This document shows, piece after piece, positions 24,666 through 36,252 of a DNA stretch of 64,000 nucleotides. Origin of the DNA: Apostichopus japonicus. Lineage: Eukaryota > Echinodermata > Holothuroidea > Aspidochirotida > Stichopodidae. Position 1 is the stretch's first letter, and each line of letters opens with the position of its first letter. Position numbers and translations under genes: made by a program. Under the pieces are notes generated by a model. It was given only the letters and a program-made list of their open reading frames with translations. It made no database searches and was not told the DNA's origin. The DNA is taken from the NCBI RefSeq assembly GCF_037975245.1, contig NC_092582.1, positions 8,206,001 to 8,270,000 of the forward strand. The letters are read 5' to 3'.

Positions 24666-25414
24666 CAGTAACAGAAGGGACAAGTACACACACAGAGAAT
24701 ACAGATAGGTTAATGAGCATGGTGAACACAAAGAGATAGATGTAAGGGGATCAGTAGACAAGGGATGGAGAGAAGAAAGAATTCAACAGGGGGAAGAGGA
24801 GAAGTAGGAGATAAACTGTAGTATAAAAAGTAGTATTTTTGTAAGAATTTTACAAAAACTTCATAATTACTACAAAAGTTAATAACACATATACAAATGA
24901 TAAATGTAATCAGTCTACATAAAATACTGGAATTGCTTTGAGCAAGTTTATAGATCACATGGATTGACAGAGTATTGTTGCTAAAGTGAATCAGTCGGCA
25001 GCAACTTGCTGAATTTGCTGTTTATCAATTTTTGATGTATTTTCGATGTCAAACTTCCAAAACAGTTTCAGGTTTATTAACTTGAACTAGTCAAATTTCA
25101 TGTAATTTCCTGATGAAATCAAACTTGGTTAACTTTAAATTTTTTAATTTTTTTGAATCTTAAAATGTTTTTTTCAGAATCTGAATCATAGTCACTAATT
25201 TATAACTCATGGAGAAAGCTTATGACCATGGTGTCTGAATTTGATCGAATGGATTCTTGGTTTGAGTTATACCCAGCATTGTCTAATAATAGTACTTTGT
25301 TTACCAAAACACAGATGGATACTTGATGACTCAGGAAAACAGACATTGAAAGTCAAACTTGGTGACAAAATGGATCTTCTTAAAAATTTGCTTTTTTTGC
25401 TTTTTGACCCACAG

Positions 25415-25551
25415 GATTATTTTGTGGTGCTACTCTCACCTTGTGAGTTGGACCTGAGTCTCAAGACGTTACTCCAGGTCCCTCTCTGGGCCCAGCGTGT
25501 GATTTACATTCAAGGTTCTGCATTGAAGGACCATGACCTGAATCGGTGCAG
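25415..25551 (+). CDS. KCNT/slo2: Slo2 channel exon 9 (RCK1)
   Basis: Acceptor GACCCACAG, donor GTACGT. Reads [20 protein letters not shown] and [20 protein letters not shown]. WxQRVIYxQGSALKD is nearly invariant in Slo2. Confidence 0.97.
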
Positions 25552-26216
25552 GTACGTATATTGAGTAACAATATGGAGCCAACCCTAAGGATTAGAGATG
25601 TAAGAATAAAAACCTACTTCATGTTCTATCAGTAATAGAATAATTTGTTGTTGACTTTAATTGATAGTTATTTATCAAGTTTAGACTGTTATGCAGTTAT
25701 TTTTACACAGTTTGTTTTTTTTGTCTTTCAAATATAACATGTACATTGTTAATTGGATGGTTCGTCAATTATTACCGGGCTTTGGATAAGTAGGTAGGAA
25801 TCTTGAGGTTGTGGCAATCTGTAGTTGTTGGAGAATTCGTTACGGTGACATTTTAAGAAAAGTATGTTTTTCAATGAAAGAGTAATATTTGAGTTTACTC
25901 TTGGGTATACCAACTCAAGGAAAAGTAACTTAATTTCTGAAAATGTGATAAACCTTTATATAGTGCAACTTTTCACTTTGCTGAATTATCCCATATGCAG
26001 ATGAAACAAGTGACCCCAAAGTCATTGGGCCTATGTGAACATTTCCAGACAAGATGTACCATCTGTTTGGGGGTTGTCCTTTCAGAACTTAATAAAATGG
26101 GGGAGCCAGAGGGAGGATTTAGGGTGGGGCATACATATGGTGAATTTGGGTTTCAGAGGGTGTTAATCTGACAATTTTATTTCCTCCTTAACACTTGTCA
26201 TACATTTTGTTTTTAG

Positions 26217-26280
26217 GATGGATGATGCTGAAGCATGTTTCATCTTAACCTCGAGGAATTCAATGGACCGAGGAGAGGCG
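26217..26280 (+). CDS. KCNT/slo2: Slo2 channel exon 10 (RCK1)
   Basis: Acceptor TTTTTAG, donor GTGAGT. Reads MDDAEACFILTSRNSMDRGE, matching the MDxxEACFILSSRNxxDR stretch of Slack. Only 64 nt; the phase agrees with both neighbours. Confidence 0.95.
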
Positions 26281-26640
26281 GTGAGTCAATCCACAAATAC
26301 TTTTTTTTTGCTGTGATATCCTTTTGTGTCCTTAGGTCAAGGAATATATGTAGTTCTTTCTTTCCTGTGTTGATTCCTGTTTATGTCAAAGATTGCTATG
26401 ATGTCCTGATAATTATTATGAACTTATCTTTGAAGAAATATGCACAGGATGAGATGAAAGAAAGCAAATGGGAGAGAATCGATTCATTAATCAGAAAGAT
26501 ATAATGTTTGACTCTCTTAGAACTGAAATGGAGGAATTTGACAACAACCTCAGAAACAATTATATTATCTCTTGTTATTAGAATATGAAATTACCTCTGC
26601 AGCATTTACTCATAACAAAAAAATCCATAAAATATGTAAA

Positions 26641-26722
26641 TAATAATAATAATAATAATACATAATTTTTATATAGCTCCAAACAAACTATGAAATAATT
26701 CTCGTAGCGCATAAAAACATGA
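26641..26722 (-). mobile_element. LINE/SINE 3'-tail remnant
   Basis: On the minus strand, GAGCTATATAAAAATTATG followed by an (ATT)n tail resembles the L2-type 3' ends at 5890 and 14888. Only the tail remains. Confidence 0.45.
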
Positions 26723-27066
26723 ATGTTTCTCAACGGTTGAAGTTCAATGCTAGCCTGTTTTCCCGATACTCCCGAAACACAAAGTTAGACTACTTGTATC
26801 AAACTTCAGTAATATTTTGCATAATGTTTGTATATCTTTCAGTATTAGATACCCATATTAACATGTTTTCACATGTAATTAGACCCATGGTTGCACATTT
26901 TTACCCCTAGATCCCAGGGACTAACTGGCAAATCTAATGGACTAGCCTTAAAGATGTTGGTCAGGACTTCTTTGAACCTACAGTAAATATTCATGCAGTG
27001 TAAGTTGCTCTAATGTAAAAAGCAAATATTAATATTTTCAAAATCTTTGACTTCTTGTTATTGTAG

Positions 27067-27175
27067 GACCAACAAGCTATTCTGAGGGCTTGGGCAATCA
27101 AAGATTTTGCCAGGCAGGTGCCTCTTTTTGTACAGATGCTGAAACCAGAGAATAAATTCCATGTACAGTTTGCAG
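27067..27175 (+). CDS. KCNT/slo2: Slo2 channel exon 11 (RCK1)
   Basis: Acceptor TTATTGTAG, donor GTAAAT. Reads [20 protein letters not shown] then [14 protein letters not shown], aligning with QTILRAWAVKDF and [12 protein letters not shown] of vertebrate Slack. Confidence 0.97.
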
Positions 27176-27454
27176 GTAAATATGATTATATACCTTACAA
27201 GTAGCTTTCTTGTGTTGGTTTTGTTAAAATTAACATTTCATATTTTGCTTTGAATACTAATGAAAATGTGTCTGTTGAGGATGATATTTCAAGAACTAAA
27301 AATTATATTCATAAGTTACTCTCTGCTTGCAATGAATGCAGGAAAATAAAATTCTAAAGAGATTGGAAAATTTCTCACTTTCAATCATATACATAATATT
27401 TCATTATTCTATATAGCTTTTGCAATCTCTTACACATCAATTTTTTTCCTCCAG

Positions 27455-27563
27455 AATATGTTGTCTGTGAAGATGAATTTAAATATGCCTTGCTTGCCAA
27501 CAATTGTCTTTGCCCGGGAACCTCAACGTTTGTGACTCTGTTGATTCATACCTCGAGAGGAGT
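27455..27563 (+). CDS. KCNT/slo2: Slo2 channel exon 12 (RCK1)
   Basis: Acceptor TCCTCCAG, donor GTAAGT. Reads [20 protein letters not shown] and [23 protein letters not shown] and LLxHTSRG are conserved Slo2 landmarks. Confidence 0.96.
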
Positions 27564-29724
27564 GTAAGTATTATATACACATCAGTTTAATACTGCAGGT
27601 TGCTATTCTTAAACACAATTTAACCATCTGCATTCTATCTCTAAAAATACACTAATATTTTCCATTTCCATCAAAATTCACTCAACTTGATGAATAATAC
27701 AGTATCCGGTTTGAAACTAGAGTCGTATTATCTTCTCATCCCAAAGTGTGCAATTAGCTAGCATTAATTAGTCTCTACATTAATGGCAGTAAATAACTTC
27801 TGACCTGATTTTTAAATGCAACTTACTTGATGGTTTAATACTAGCTTCCACCCTAAGTTAATTTAACTGATACATCGAAGCATCACAGTTGTGTTTATTT
27901 CAGATCCTGCAGCATGTATTGATGCTGGTCTATAGTCTCGCTTGAAGATGTTCCGGTTCTCACCAAGGCAGAAATGATCTTGTGTAATTTGACAAAGCTA
28001 TTACATTAGGGACTTCACAAAGATCTTTATTTGGCTTGGATAGTCAGAAATTTAGATATTTATTTATGTACTTTTCAGAATTGAAATAAACTCACACAAA
28101 TTGACAATTCTTCAAGATAAAAATTAAGTGATAACCAAGTGTAAAAATTACAGATACTCTTTAAACCTGTTAGTCATTACACAACGGGAGTAAACTAATG
28201 ATTTCCGTTCTATTATGGATACTCTATCGATTGATTCAGTGTCACCATGGCAACCGAAACAGGTAGTTTTAATATGAAATAAGTGTAACTTAGCATTATT
28301 GTATGATCACCATAAGGTAGATAGAGCTAAACAAAAGAGTAGACATTTATGAAAGCAAGTAAACCACCCCCCCCCCCAAAAAACAAAAAAACAAAAAAAA
28401 TTTGTCCATTAGTCTATATTTGGAACTACTAGAGTTGGTTTAGAATCAATAATTTATATTCACACAGCATTAAAAATTTAATTTTTCAAATTAAAAACTT
28501 CTTTCTTGATCATTACATACAGCAGAAAGTAAATTTTGGTCCAAAAATGTTTCGTTCATGCAGAACTATATTGGTAGAAAAATAATTTGAAGAACAGAAC
28601 AACTTGAATATATGAATATTAAGAACATTAACACGAAATGCAAAAACCAGTCCGAGAGAGAGAGAGAGTCAGAAGATTGGAATTGATTGTCGGCTGCAGC
28701 TGATCTCCTTTAAGTCTTTGTATATTTCCTGTACATTTCCTGTTGTTTTACGCTACTTATGTAAATACTCATCCATCAAGAAAACCTGCCCTGCAGCTCG
28801 GCTTCATCAGTTCTAGACTATATTAAAAGCCATCTAATGTCTATTTATGCTCTTATTAATGCAGTGTTTTTAAAATTATGCGATGGCTCAATTGTTCTCT
28901 TTCATGTTGATGTGCTGGTTGCTGCTGCTTTTACACTGCTTCGGGGGATATGGAAGGGAGGTGGAGGGGGGGTGGATTTAAAATGGTGGAGAAATTTTTT
29001 TTTTTTTAATTCACCTAGTTTCTGTTTGAGATATAAATACTTTTCACAAGAAAGTAGTAATTGTGTGAACATGAGATGGCCCTCATAATTATTTCTCGCT
29101 GTTACACTTATAGTCACACACCAGTGTACAATAAGTGGTGTGGGCAAAGGTCCCCCCTAACCCCCCCCCCCCACGTCCTCCAATGAGAATTGCATTCAAC
29201 AGCCACACCCCTATTTCATAACATTCTTTGATCTGCCAATGGCCCGTCCATTAAGGTCATTCCCAAACATTATCTGTCAGGCAAATTGAATTTTGCTCCT
29301 CACTCCCCCCCCATCCCCCACCTCCATACCTTTGAAATCCATGCCCCTCCATGTACATACATTTTAATCCAATGTTACTCCATAATAGTAAGGAACAGAG
29401 TTACAGGGAATACATTATATCTGGTCACATAATCATACTTTTGTTACTTCACTCTGTACAGCTCTGCAGTTGATCAGAACCTGTTATTCCCAACAACAGT
29501 GACAATTTGTAGCTGTTGTCCTCAGAAACTACAGAAGATATTTCCCAATAATTCCTACTAATTCTGACTGCATTGAACCAACCGTTTCTAAGCTCAATGA
29601 TTTATTCATGTTTGCCTCGATCCTTTGATTAATAATTATAGCTATAGATTTGACCTTTACATATAGCAGCAGGCACAAAAAGAAAGACTTGGTCAAGTTT
29701 CATTCTATTATTTTTATTTTCCAG

Positions 29725-29871
29725 AGAGGGCCGTGACACGGATACCTGGCATCATATGTACGGAAAATGCTCGGGAAATGAGGTCTACAACATCACTTGC
29801 GGGTCAAGTCGTTTCTTCGGAGAATATGAGGGCAAGAGTTTCACCTTCGCCTCTTTCCACGCTCATAAGAA
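29725..29871 (+). CDS. KCNT/slo2: Slo2 channel exon 13 (RCK1 end)
   Basis: Acceptor TTTTCCAG, donor GTAAAT. Includes MYGKCSGNEVYNI, FFGEYEGKSFTFASFHAHKK, matching MYGRCSGNEVYHI and EYEGKSFTYAAFHAHKK in Slack. A decayed copy of its EYEGK part lies 120 bp downstream. Confidence 0.97.
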
Positions 29872-29929
29872 GTAAATTTTTGTATTTTATTCTTTCTTTT
29901 ACTTGAGTAGCATATATAGATAATACAGG

Positions 29930-29967
29930 AGGACTTTGTCCAGAGAATATGAGGGGAAAAATTCACC
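29930..29967 (+). pseudogene. Decayed fragment of exon 13
   Basis: GACTTTGTCC then AGAGAATATGAGGGGAAAAA and TTCACC resembles TCGTTTCTTCGGAGAATATG and AGGGCAAGAGTTTCACC inside exon 13 (29806-29849). About 20 of 25 bases match around GAGAATATGAGGG. It lies 60 nt past the exon 13 donor and is cut off by a SINE. Short, so chance similarity is not fully excluded. Confidence 0.55.
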
Positions 29968-29971
29968 CATA

Positions 29972-30266
29972 TAATAATAATAATATATATACCAGCGATA
30001 GGTCTCAAAGCGCTTTACAGACGTTATATTACCTCTGGTAAATGGTAACCTGTCCCAGAGACAATTCCTCCAGTCGGCAGCAGTTATATACTGCGCCCAG
30101 TGACAAGTTACCTCACAGGTACCCATATAAACCCCTGGGTGGAGAAAGGCAAGTGAGATAAAGCATCTTGCCTAAGGACACAACGTAATGAACTAGGCAG
30201 GAATCGAACCAGCAATCTTTGGATCACGAGTCCGAAGCCTTAGCCAATTGGCCACCACGCTCTCAA
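29972..30266 (-). mobile_element. tRNA-derived SINE with L2-like tail
   Basis: Read on the minus strand the head has a box-A-like TGGCCAATTGGCTAAGG and a box-B-like GGTTCGATTCC, then a unique body and a tail with GTAAAGCGCTTTGAGACC and an (ATT)n end at about 29972-29995. Pol III promoter boxes plus a LINE-like tail define a SINE. Intron after exon 13. Confidence 0.8.
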
Positions 30267-30995
30267 TCTAGTCCATGAGGCTCTAGCTACGACGGCGTGC
30301 ATAGGATTTCAAGGTTATAGGGGTTGAGGGGAGGGGGTTGCAAGGGGACAAAAATTGACAATTTCCTCTGTTTGAAGTAGCTAGGGGCATGAACCTTTAT
30401 GGAATGGCCTGAGGCAGAACCAAGTAGTGGGCATCATCCTGGGATTCTTGAAGCCGGCTCCCATGTGGGGGTAGGGGATGGAAGTGTGAGTTTTCATTAG
30501 GTCATTCTGAGGCATATTTAGACTGTTAATTAGGTCAACAGTTAGATCTTATTGCAAATATGTGTTAATAACTTCTTTTGAATCTTCATGACATTGGGAG
30601 TGCACATTCCCCCACCCCACCCCTTCGTCTCTGCTTAGGGCTTCCTGGGCTAGAAGGTGTGGCCTTATTTTCTCTTGACTAAATGTCAAATTCTTCAGAC
30701 TGAATGCTTTCACCCAACTGACAATGGAGGTGTCCTGCTATCCCCTCTCCCCCACCCTCCCCTCCCCCACCCTCCCACTTCCTTAGCACATACCACTCTT
30801 TAGCTACTAATTCATTACTTATTCAATTGTGAGCATCTGTAATGGAACTAATACAACAAACTAAACATGAAAATGGAGCTTGTTTAAACTATTAAAGCTG
30901 ATCACAATTTGAGAGCAATGAAGGCAAACAGCTGCTTTGAAGGTTATCTTAATTTAAAATTTGATTTTGTTTTTCTTTTCCTTTCCTCTCACCAG

Positions 30996-31252
30996 GTATG
31001 GGGTTGCCTTAGTTGGGCTTCAAAAAGCCGAGCCCTCCGCACGGATTATGTTAAATCCAGGACCTAGACATATCCTGAAAGCAACGGATACCTGCTTCTA
31101 CATGAACATAACTCGAGAAGAGAATTCAGCTTTCATCTCACACAGTCCAAAAGATGAGAAACAAAGAGAAAAATGCCTGATTGGTAAAGCTAATGACCAC
31201 TCACCATCTGACGGTGACCCATCTGCCTTTCAGACCGCAATTGCTGGTGTTG
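30996..31252 (+). CDS. KCNT/slo2: Slo2 channel exon 14 (RCK1 to linker)
   Basis: Acceptor TCTCACCAG, donor GTAAGC. Reads YGVALVGLQKAEPSARIMLN, PGPRHILKATDTCFYMNITR and EENSAFI, all strongly conserved, then a less conserved basic/acidic linker ending SAFQTAIAGV. This is the longest exon found. Confidence 0.96.
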
Positions 31253-31826
31253 GTAAGCTCGCTGCTTTTCTGTGAGATATATAGGGTTCCATTTGACATG
31301 CACTCACCAAGACCCATCATGATAGCATAAGTCCTTCTCTCGTACTCCTCGGAATAAGGGGAATCCCACTTTCTCTCTCTGATGTACATTTCGGTCGCTT
31401 CTCTACCTTAAATGAATTCCTCCCAGGATTCCCGTAGTTTCTTCGTTCAACTTTCTTTTTGGGAATCTCAATAGTCTGTCATTTTCCCGTTTGTACGTTC
31501 TGTTGTATCGCTGTCTTTGTCTGGTCCTTCTTTACCTATACTTCCTTTTTCTGATCTATGAATCTTTGCACATGAAAAAGATTGAAATATAAGGTTGAAT
31601 TCAACTATGAGGTACTCACCCCTTCCCCCCCCCTCTATCTCTCTCTCCCTTCCCCCATGCCCTCCCCCTCATCCCTAACCTTCGCATCCACTCCCCCTCA
31701 TCCATAACCTTCCCATCAACCATCATACCGATCTTACTATTTTGTATCTGTTATCTTTGTCATATCCAACACTCTCAAGTTTCGATGGATGTGCCCTAAC
31801 GTGGCCTGTCACCTTTGATCTCACAG

Positions 31827-31955
31827 GTACAATAGCACTTGAGTTGCACCATATTGGAGGCTCTAAGAGTCCAACCACCAGTCCTCACCATGTTCCCAAC
31901 GCAGATAAAGAGGAAGATAAGAGTCATACACCACCCCTCGGGAGATCAGCTGCAG
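31827..31955 (+). CDS. KCNT/slo2: Slo2 channel exon 15 (RCK1-RCK2 linker)
   Basis: Acceptor TCTCACAG, donor GTAAGA. GTIALELHHIGG corresponds to GTVAMDLQGTE of Slack. The rest (KSPTTSPHHVPNADKEEDKS) is a polar linker with Ser/Thr-Pro sites. Same phase at both ends and 129 nt, so skippable in frame. Confidence 0.85.
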
Positions 31956-32443
31956 GTAAGAATTTAAAAAAATTAACAGCAAGTTCAAGAAGTAACATAA
32001 TCAAATATATTTTAGTTTTTTTCCATTAGCCTCACTCAATTTCCCCACAAAAAACCTAATACATCGGCACGGTGCACACAGTACCTTGTATGGTATGGAT
32101 CCAACTGGGTAGGAATGAGGGTCAGAGGTGAGCCAGGGCATATTTCACATATCTCGCTCGATTCATTTTCTCTGTTTTTAAAATGTGACACCTTTTGTAT
32201 GCATTTGATATTATATTCATTTGTGATAAGCCTACACACCTTACACACCCCCCTCCCCCATATCTCTCCCAACCAGTAAGGAAATGGTCTTTCAAATATC
32301 TATTTTTTTAATTTCTTACCTCACTTCATGCTATCCAGGAAATGAAAATATATAATTATTTTCAGTTATTAATTTCTATCAAGGTGTTTCTATTAAAAAT
32401 TATTTTATTTAAAAACACTAAACCTATTACTGATGTTTCACAG

Positions 32444-32594
32444 AGGGCCTTCATATAAAGATGCCATCACGGTCCTCTGAGATTGGTGGAATGGATAATA
32501 ACCACCTGATGCCCCCAAACATGGATGAGCAGGAACCGCAGAGGTTACCCATCGAGTTACCGCCAGAAGCGACAGGTTATAGGAGAGAGAGAAG
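32444..32594 (+). CDS. KCNT/slo2: Slo2 channel exon 16 (linker)
   Basis: Acceptor TGTTTCACAG, donor GTATTT. Reads GLHIKMPSRSSEIGGMDNNH and on to PPEATGYRRER, a flexible, poorly conserved linker. Supported mainly by splice sites, open frame and phase; its end joins exon 17 to make RRPSI-type sequence as in Slack. Confidence 0.8.
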
Positions 32595-32734
32595 GTATTT
32601 ATTAATACTGAGATTTTATCTTTAACATATGTATATAGGATTGATGGCAAAGAAATATTCGTTTTTCACTTACCTTTTTTTGGTGTATGTGGGAGAAGTA
32701 GTCAGTAGTTTGTCAGTTTGGAACCATGTGGAAT

Positions 32735-33082
32735 TAGTGGCGGAGCGTCCATACAGTCAGAGGGGGCAGATACCCCCCTGACGGACTCAAATGGACTGCT
32801 GGCGCCCTTTTCAACTTTTTACAACTTTTTACTTATTCGTGATTAATGACTTTTTTAGTGCGCTCTCAAATACCTATTGACATTTGTCACATTTTGTTGG
32901 TGTAATTTTCTGACAAAATGGCGGTGACACCTTTTTATTCTTTGTTTATCTGCAAATTAGCAAGGCCTGGAAAGGGTCATTTCCGGCGATATAGGGATTA
33001 TCTTTACTCAAAAATTGTCTGTACGCTCCACGCCAACCTGTGGTGGCGCTCCGCTTAGATAGTGTCGAAAGCTCCGCCACTG
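32735..33082 (-). mobile_element. hAT-type MITE with perfect 8-bp TSD
   Basis: 348 bp, ends TAGTGGCGGAGCGTCC and AGCTCCGCCACTG, flanked by tgtggaat on both sides (32727-32734 and 33083-33090). It is an independent, reverse-oriented copy of the element nested inside the 2.2-kb composites. It carries the shared core on the minus strand near 33020-33062. Intron after exon 16. Confidence 0.9.
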
Positions 33083-33863
33083 TGTGGAATGATATGTACT
33101 TTTTGAATATGTGAGGTTGAAAAGCAGTTTTCATTTAAAGGATACCTTGGAAATTGTGTTTTATGATATATTGTGATCATTATCAATGTAATAATACGGT
33201 TGCATTCTTTACCCAAAAGATTGATGAGGTGCTTCTGATATCATAAATATCTGAGTTTTGGTCAGGTGCTGATCCAAAACTCATCATCAGCTCTTAGCGA
33301 GATATTACTTTGCCGTACCCATTTTGCATTTTCAATATGTCAGTAACTTTTAATTCAGAAATACAACATTTCAGATAAAGCATGTCTTTTGTATAAAACT
33401 TAGACACCTCATATAATTGGCTAAAACTCTTCTAATTTTAAAACTCACTGAAATTTCGATTCTATGTGATGTAACTTGATTTTGACATCAGTTTGCTGTT
33501 CTGTACCATTTAACAAAAAGAGTAAGGTTTATGCCATGTGGACATGTACCCATTGGCAAATAGAACGACCGCTACCAGGTATTGCATATTTTACCCATGA
33601 TATATTGGTCATCATTGGTCATTATATACAAATTTTGCTGTCGAGGTTAGAAAATAGAACTTATTGACTACAAAATGCTCATGGCAAATATTTATTTCAT
33701 ATCTAAAGTACCTATTGCTGGTCCCTGCAATACCCGATTTTTACTCTGTAGCTGGTTGAGAGTTTTGTATTTAATTTTAACTCTTTGATTAAATTAGCTT
33801 CTAATTGGTTTGTATTGCTGTTTCCTTCTGATCAAGAAACTTGATTTTTTTCCTTCTCATCAG

Positions 33864-34001
33864 ACCATCCATCATGCCTGTACAAGAGGTTATGTCGTCG
33901 GACCCAGAGGACGACCAATTAAAGGATGAGAAGCCACTCCACGCTCAGAAGCAGGTCGCCATAGAGGCAGAGGATGTCTCCATCTGGGACGAGGAGGATC
34001 C
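33864..34001 (+). CDS. KCNT/slo2: Slo2 channel exon 17 (linker)
   Basis: Acceptor TTCTCATCAG, donor GTAAGT. Junction plus exon reads RPSIMPVQEVMSSDPEDDQL, paralleling RRPSIAPV of vertebrate Slack, then an acidic run ending SIWDEEDP. RERRPSI is a plausible basophilic kinase site (inference). Confidence 0.85.
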
Positions 34002-34454
34002 GTAAGTTCTCTCATCGTAAGAGCCATCTGTCACACACTTGATCCCCAAAACGTGACAAACGTGACATACATTGAAAGCAGACTTGCTTCATCACTTAGA
34101 AACGTATCACATCATCTTTCCCCAACAGAACCACTCAAGTTTCTGTTGTAATGTATGACACCAATTATTTTCTGTGATTAATGATGACCAGTGACAATGT
34201 TGACTCTGCTAGTCGAGCAAAGTATTTCTAAAGTAATATCTGATCTGGAGAGAATCAAACGTAGAACTCGTACGGAAATTTGAGTCTCTGGAAAGTATCA
34301 AACATCTGTTCTGGGAATATCGCACGAACACAGTCATTAAAGTTTTGTTTGGCGTAGTACGTGAGAAGATGTATATTTTAAACAAGAGAAGAAGGTGTTT
34401 TGAAGTTGAGAGAAACATGATTCCTCTATCAGCTTTAACCTGCACCTCCTACAG

Positions 34455-34546
34455 GTGGATGAAGGAGCTACCTACTTCCCATCAGACCCTACAGTGACTT
34501 ATATGCTCCTTCCATATGCCTCCTCTCCTCACGACCAAAGGCATTG
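34455..34546 (+). pseudogene. Decayed duplicate of exon 18 (possible poison exon)
   Basis: CTCCTACAG is followed by GTGGATGAAGGAGCTACCTA, against GTGGACGAAGGGCCTACCTC at the start of exon 18. Later shared phrases include CTCC, CACCTCCTCTC/CCTCCTCTCC and ACCAAAG. Part of the upstream intron (ATTCCTCT, GCT, TGC, TAC-CAG) is also similar. The acceptor AG is intact, but the frame from exon 17 reads WMKELPTSHQTLQ and then stops. A weak donor GTAGAA follows. Confidence 0.75.
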
Positions 34547-34680
34547 GTAGAAATCTTTGTCCAAAAATTTCATAAATAGAAAAACTCAGAGTTTGTAAAT
34601 CACAAGATGTAAGCTGCTTCAATTGATATAAAAAAGCCACACAATTCCTCTTTTTGCTGTCACATGCGCTTCTTTACCAG

Positions 34681-34786
34681 GTGGACGAAGGGCCTACCTC
34701 CCATCACACCGTACATCGGCTATTCTCCCTCCTACTGTCACCTCCTCTCAAAACCAAAGAACATCTGCTGTCTGGAGTTGGACCAG
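34681..34786 (+). CDS. KCNT/slo2: Slo2 channel exon 18 (RCK2 start)
   Basis: Acceptor TTCTTTACCAG, donor GTAAAA. Reads WTKGLPPITPYIGYSPSYCH and LLSKPKNICCLELDQ, matching [20 protein letters not shown] and CCLRLD of Slack. A decayed duplicate lies upstream at 34455-34546. Confidence 0.96.
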
Positions 34787-35554
34787 GTAAAATATTCTTT
34801 ACTTTTAGATGATCTAACCTCTAGAACCGTCTTGATCTTGGCTTTGGTAGATGAAGTCATTATTGTATTAAAGAATCATAGATGCGGCTCTAGTACGGCA
34901 GTTAGTAGAGAGGTACACCATGATACAGAGAGACACCATGATAACATCACACCATGATACCATGATAGAGAGGTACTCCCTCTGGATGTAGTTAGCTTTA
35001 AAAGTCAATAATTATATTTGGTCCGAAAATGTTAGAATGAAGTGAATCCCACTAGGTGCATTGGTTAATTATTTTGCCTACGTTTGAGAAGATAACTTCT
35101 TTTTGGAGAGGAAAGGAAAAATACGTGGGTGGGGGGGGGGGGTGGAGGGAGATGGAAAAAGGCAACTAACACACAAACAAATAGTTATGGTTAGAAAAGG
35201 ATTTTATACCCCAAATGGACAGAATGGCAGCAAGATTTCACACTTGTTGCCCACCAATGGCAGTGGTGAGAGGGAGAGAGAGGTGGGGAGGGTGGGGTGG
35301 GGGGTGATGGGGAAGAGGATGAAGGTAGGAGGGTCATTTATTTTAGCAATTCTGTTGATCTCTCTGAATGAAAAAATTGAAGAATAGAAAGTATTTAATG
35401 CAAACAAAATAAATTATTAAAAAGTGGACAGAAAAATATTTTTTAAGTTCAGAATATTTTTTTTAAGTTCTATCATAATTTCGAAATGATATTCACGGTA
35501 AAAACAGATTTCCTCAATTTCAACCCTGTTTGCTCTTTCTTGATCTTGCTGCAG

Positions 35555-35727
35555 CCTTGTGAACACAGCAGTTGGAGACACGCCGCAGAGTATAACTGGC
35601 CTAACAATAACATCATCCTGGCTGCGGAGTACGCCTCAGTCGCGATGGTCGACTTTGTGGTTCCGCTGCGCACCCATTGGAGACCAAAGCACAGCCTCAA
35701 ACCTATTGTCATCATCATTGAGAAGAG
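35555..35727 (+). CDS. KCNT/slo2: Slo2 channel exon 19 (RCK2) with GC donor
   Basis: Acceptor TTGCTGCAG. Reads PCEHSSWRHAAEYNWPNNNI then FVVPLRTHWRPKHSLKPIVI and IIEK. The exon must end before GCAAGC, a GC donor in an otherwise good context (AG before GCAAGC). Reading through reaches a stop within five codons, and no GT donor keeps the frame. Aligns with the CKHNSYEDAKAYGFKN and FIVPLRAYYRS regions of Slack. Confidence 0.94.
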
Positions 35728-36057
35728 GCAAGCATATTAAAAATTAAATAAAATACAAAACTAACCCCTTAAATTATTGATTATTATCAGGATCAGGCCC
35801 AAACACCGCTCTTCTGTGACTTAAATTCCTTTTGTCTTTTCTCATTATAGGTGGTGTTTAGTTACAAAAATATGGTGCAAGGGAGAATTTAATTTGAGGG
35901 AACCTTTTACTGATATTAACTTTTCGTGCATTAAATAGTATAAAAATTGGCTGCCTTGCATGAGTTATGTTCAAATCGTATACTTGCACATTTTTAATTG
36001 GTATTAAAAGTTTCTTCCCTTATATAGTTTTTTATTCCTCTGACTTCCCTTCGACAG

Positions 36058-36129
36058 GCCTGACACCTGTTTTCTGGAGAGCATGGCTTGCTTTCCGATG
36101 GTCTACTACATGATGGGATCTATTGAAAA
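36058..36129 (+). CDS. KCNT/slo2: Slo2 channel exon 20 (RCK2)
   Basis: Acceptor TTCGACAG, donor GTAAGT. Junction plus exon reads RPDTCFLESMACFPMVYYMM. CFPMVYYM is diagnostic. The segment aligns with [20 protein letters not shown] of Slack, where an Asp and a His have been implicated in Na+ sensing; here they are Glu and Thr. Confidence 0.96.
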
Positions 36130-36252
36130 GTAAGTCATGTGAAGAAAAGTTTTTGATCTTAAATTATGTCTGGCAAATCCAACCAAATTAAGGTACTGTA
36201 GTTTAGCATTTTTAGCAATCAATACAGGATTTTTAGCAATCAACACAATTAA

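Noticed and set aside
30190-30266. tRNA gene on the minus strand
   Set aside because: The same reasoning: it heads a SINE with an L2-like tail.
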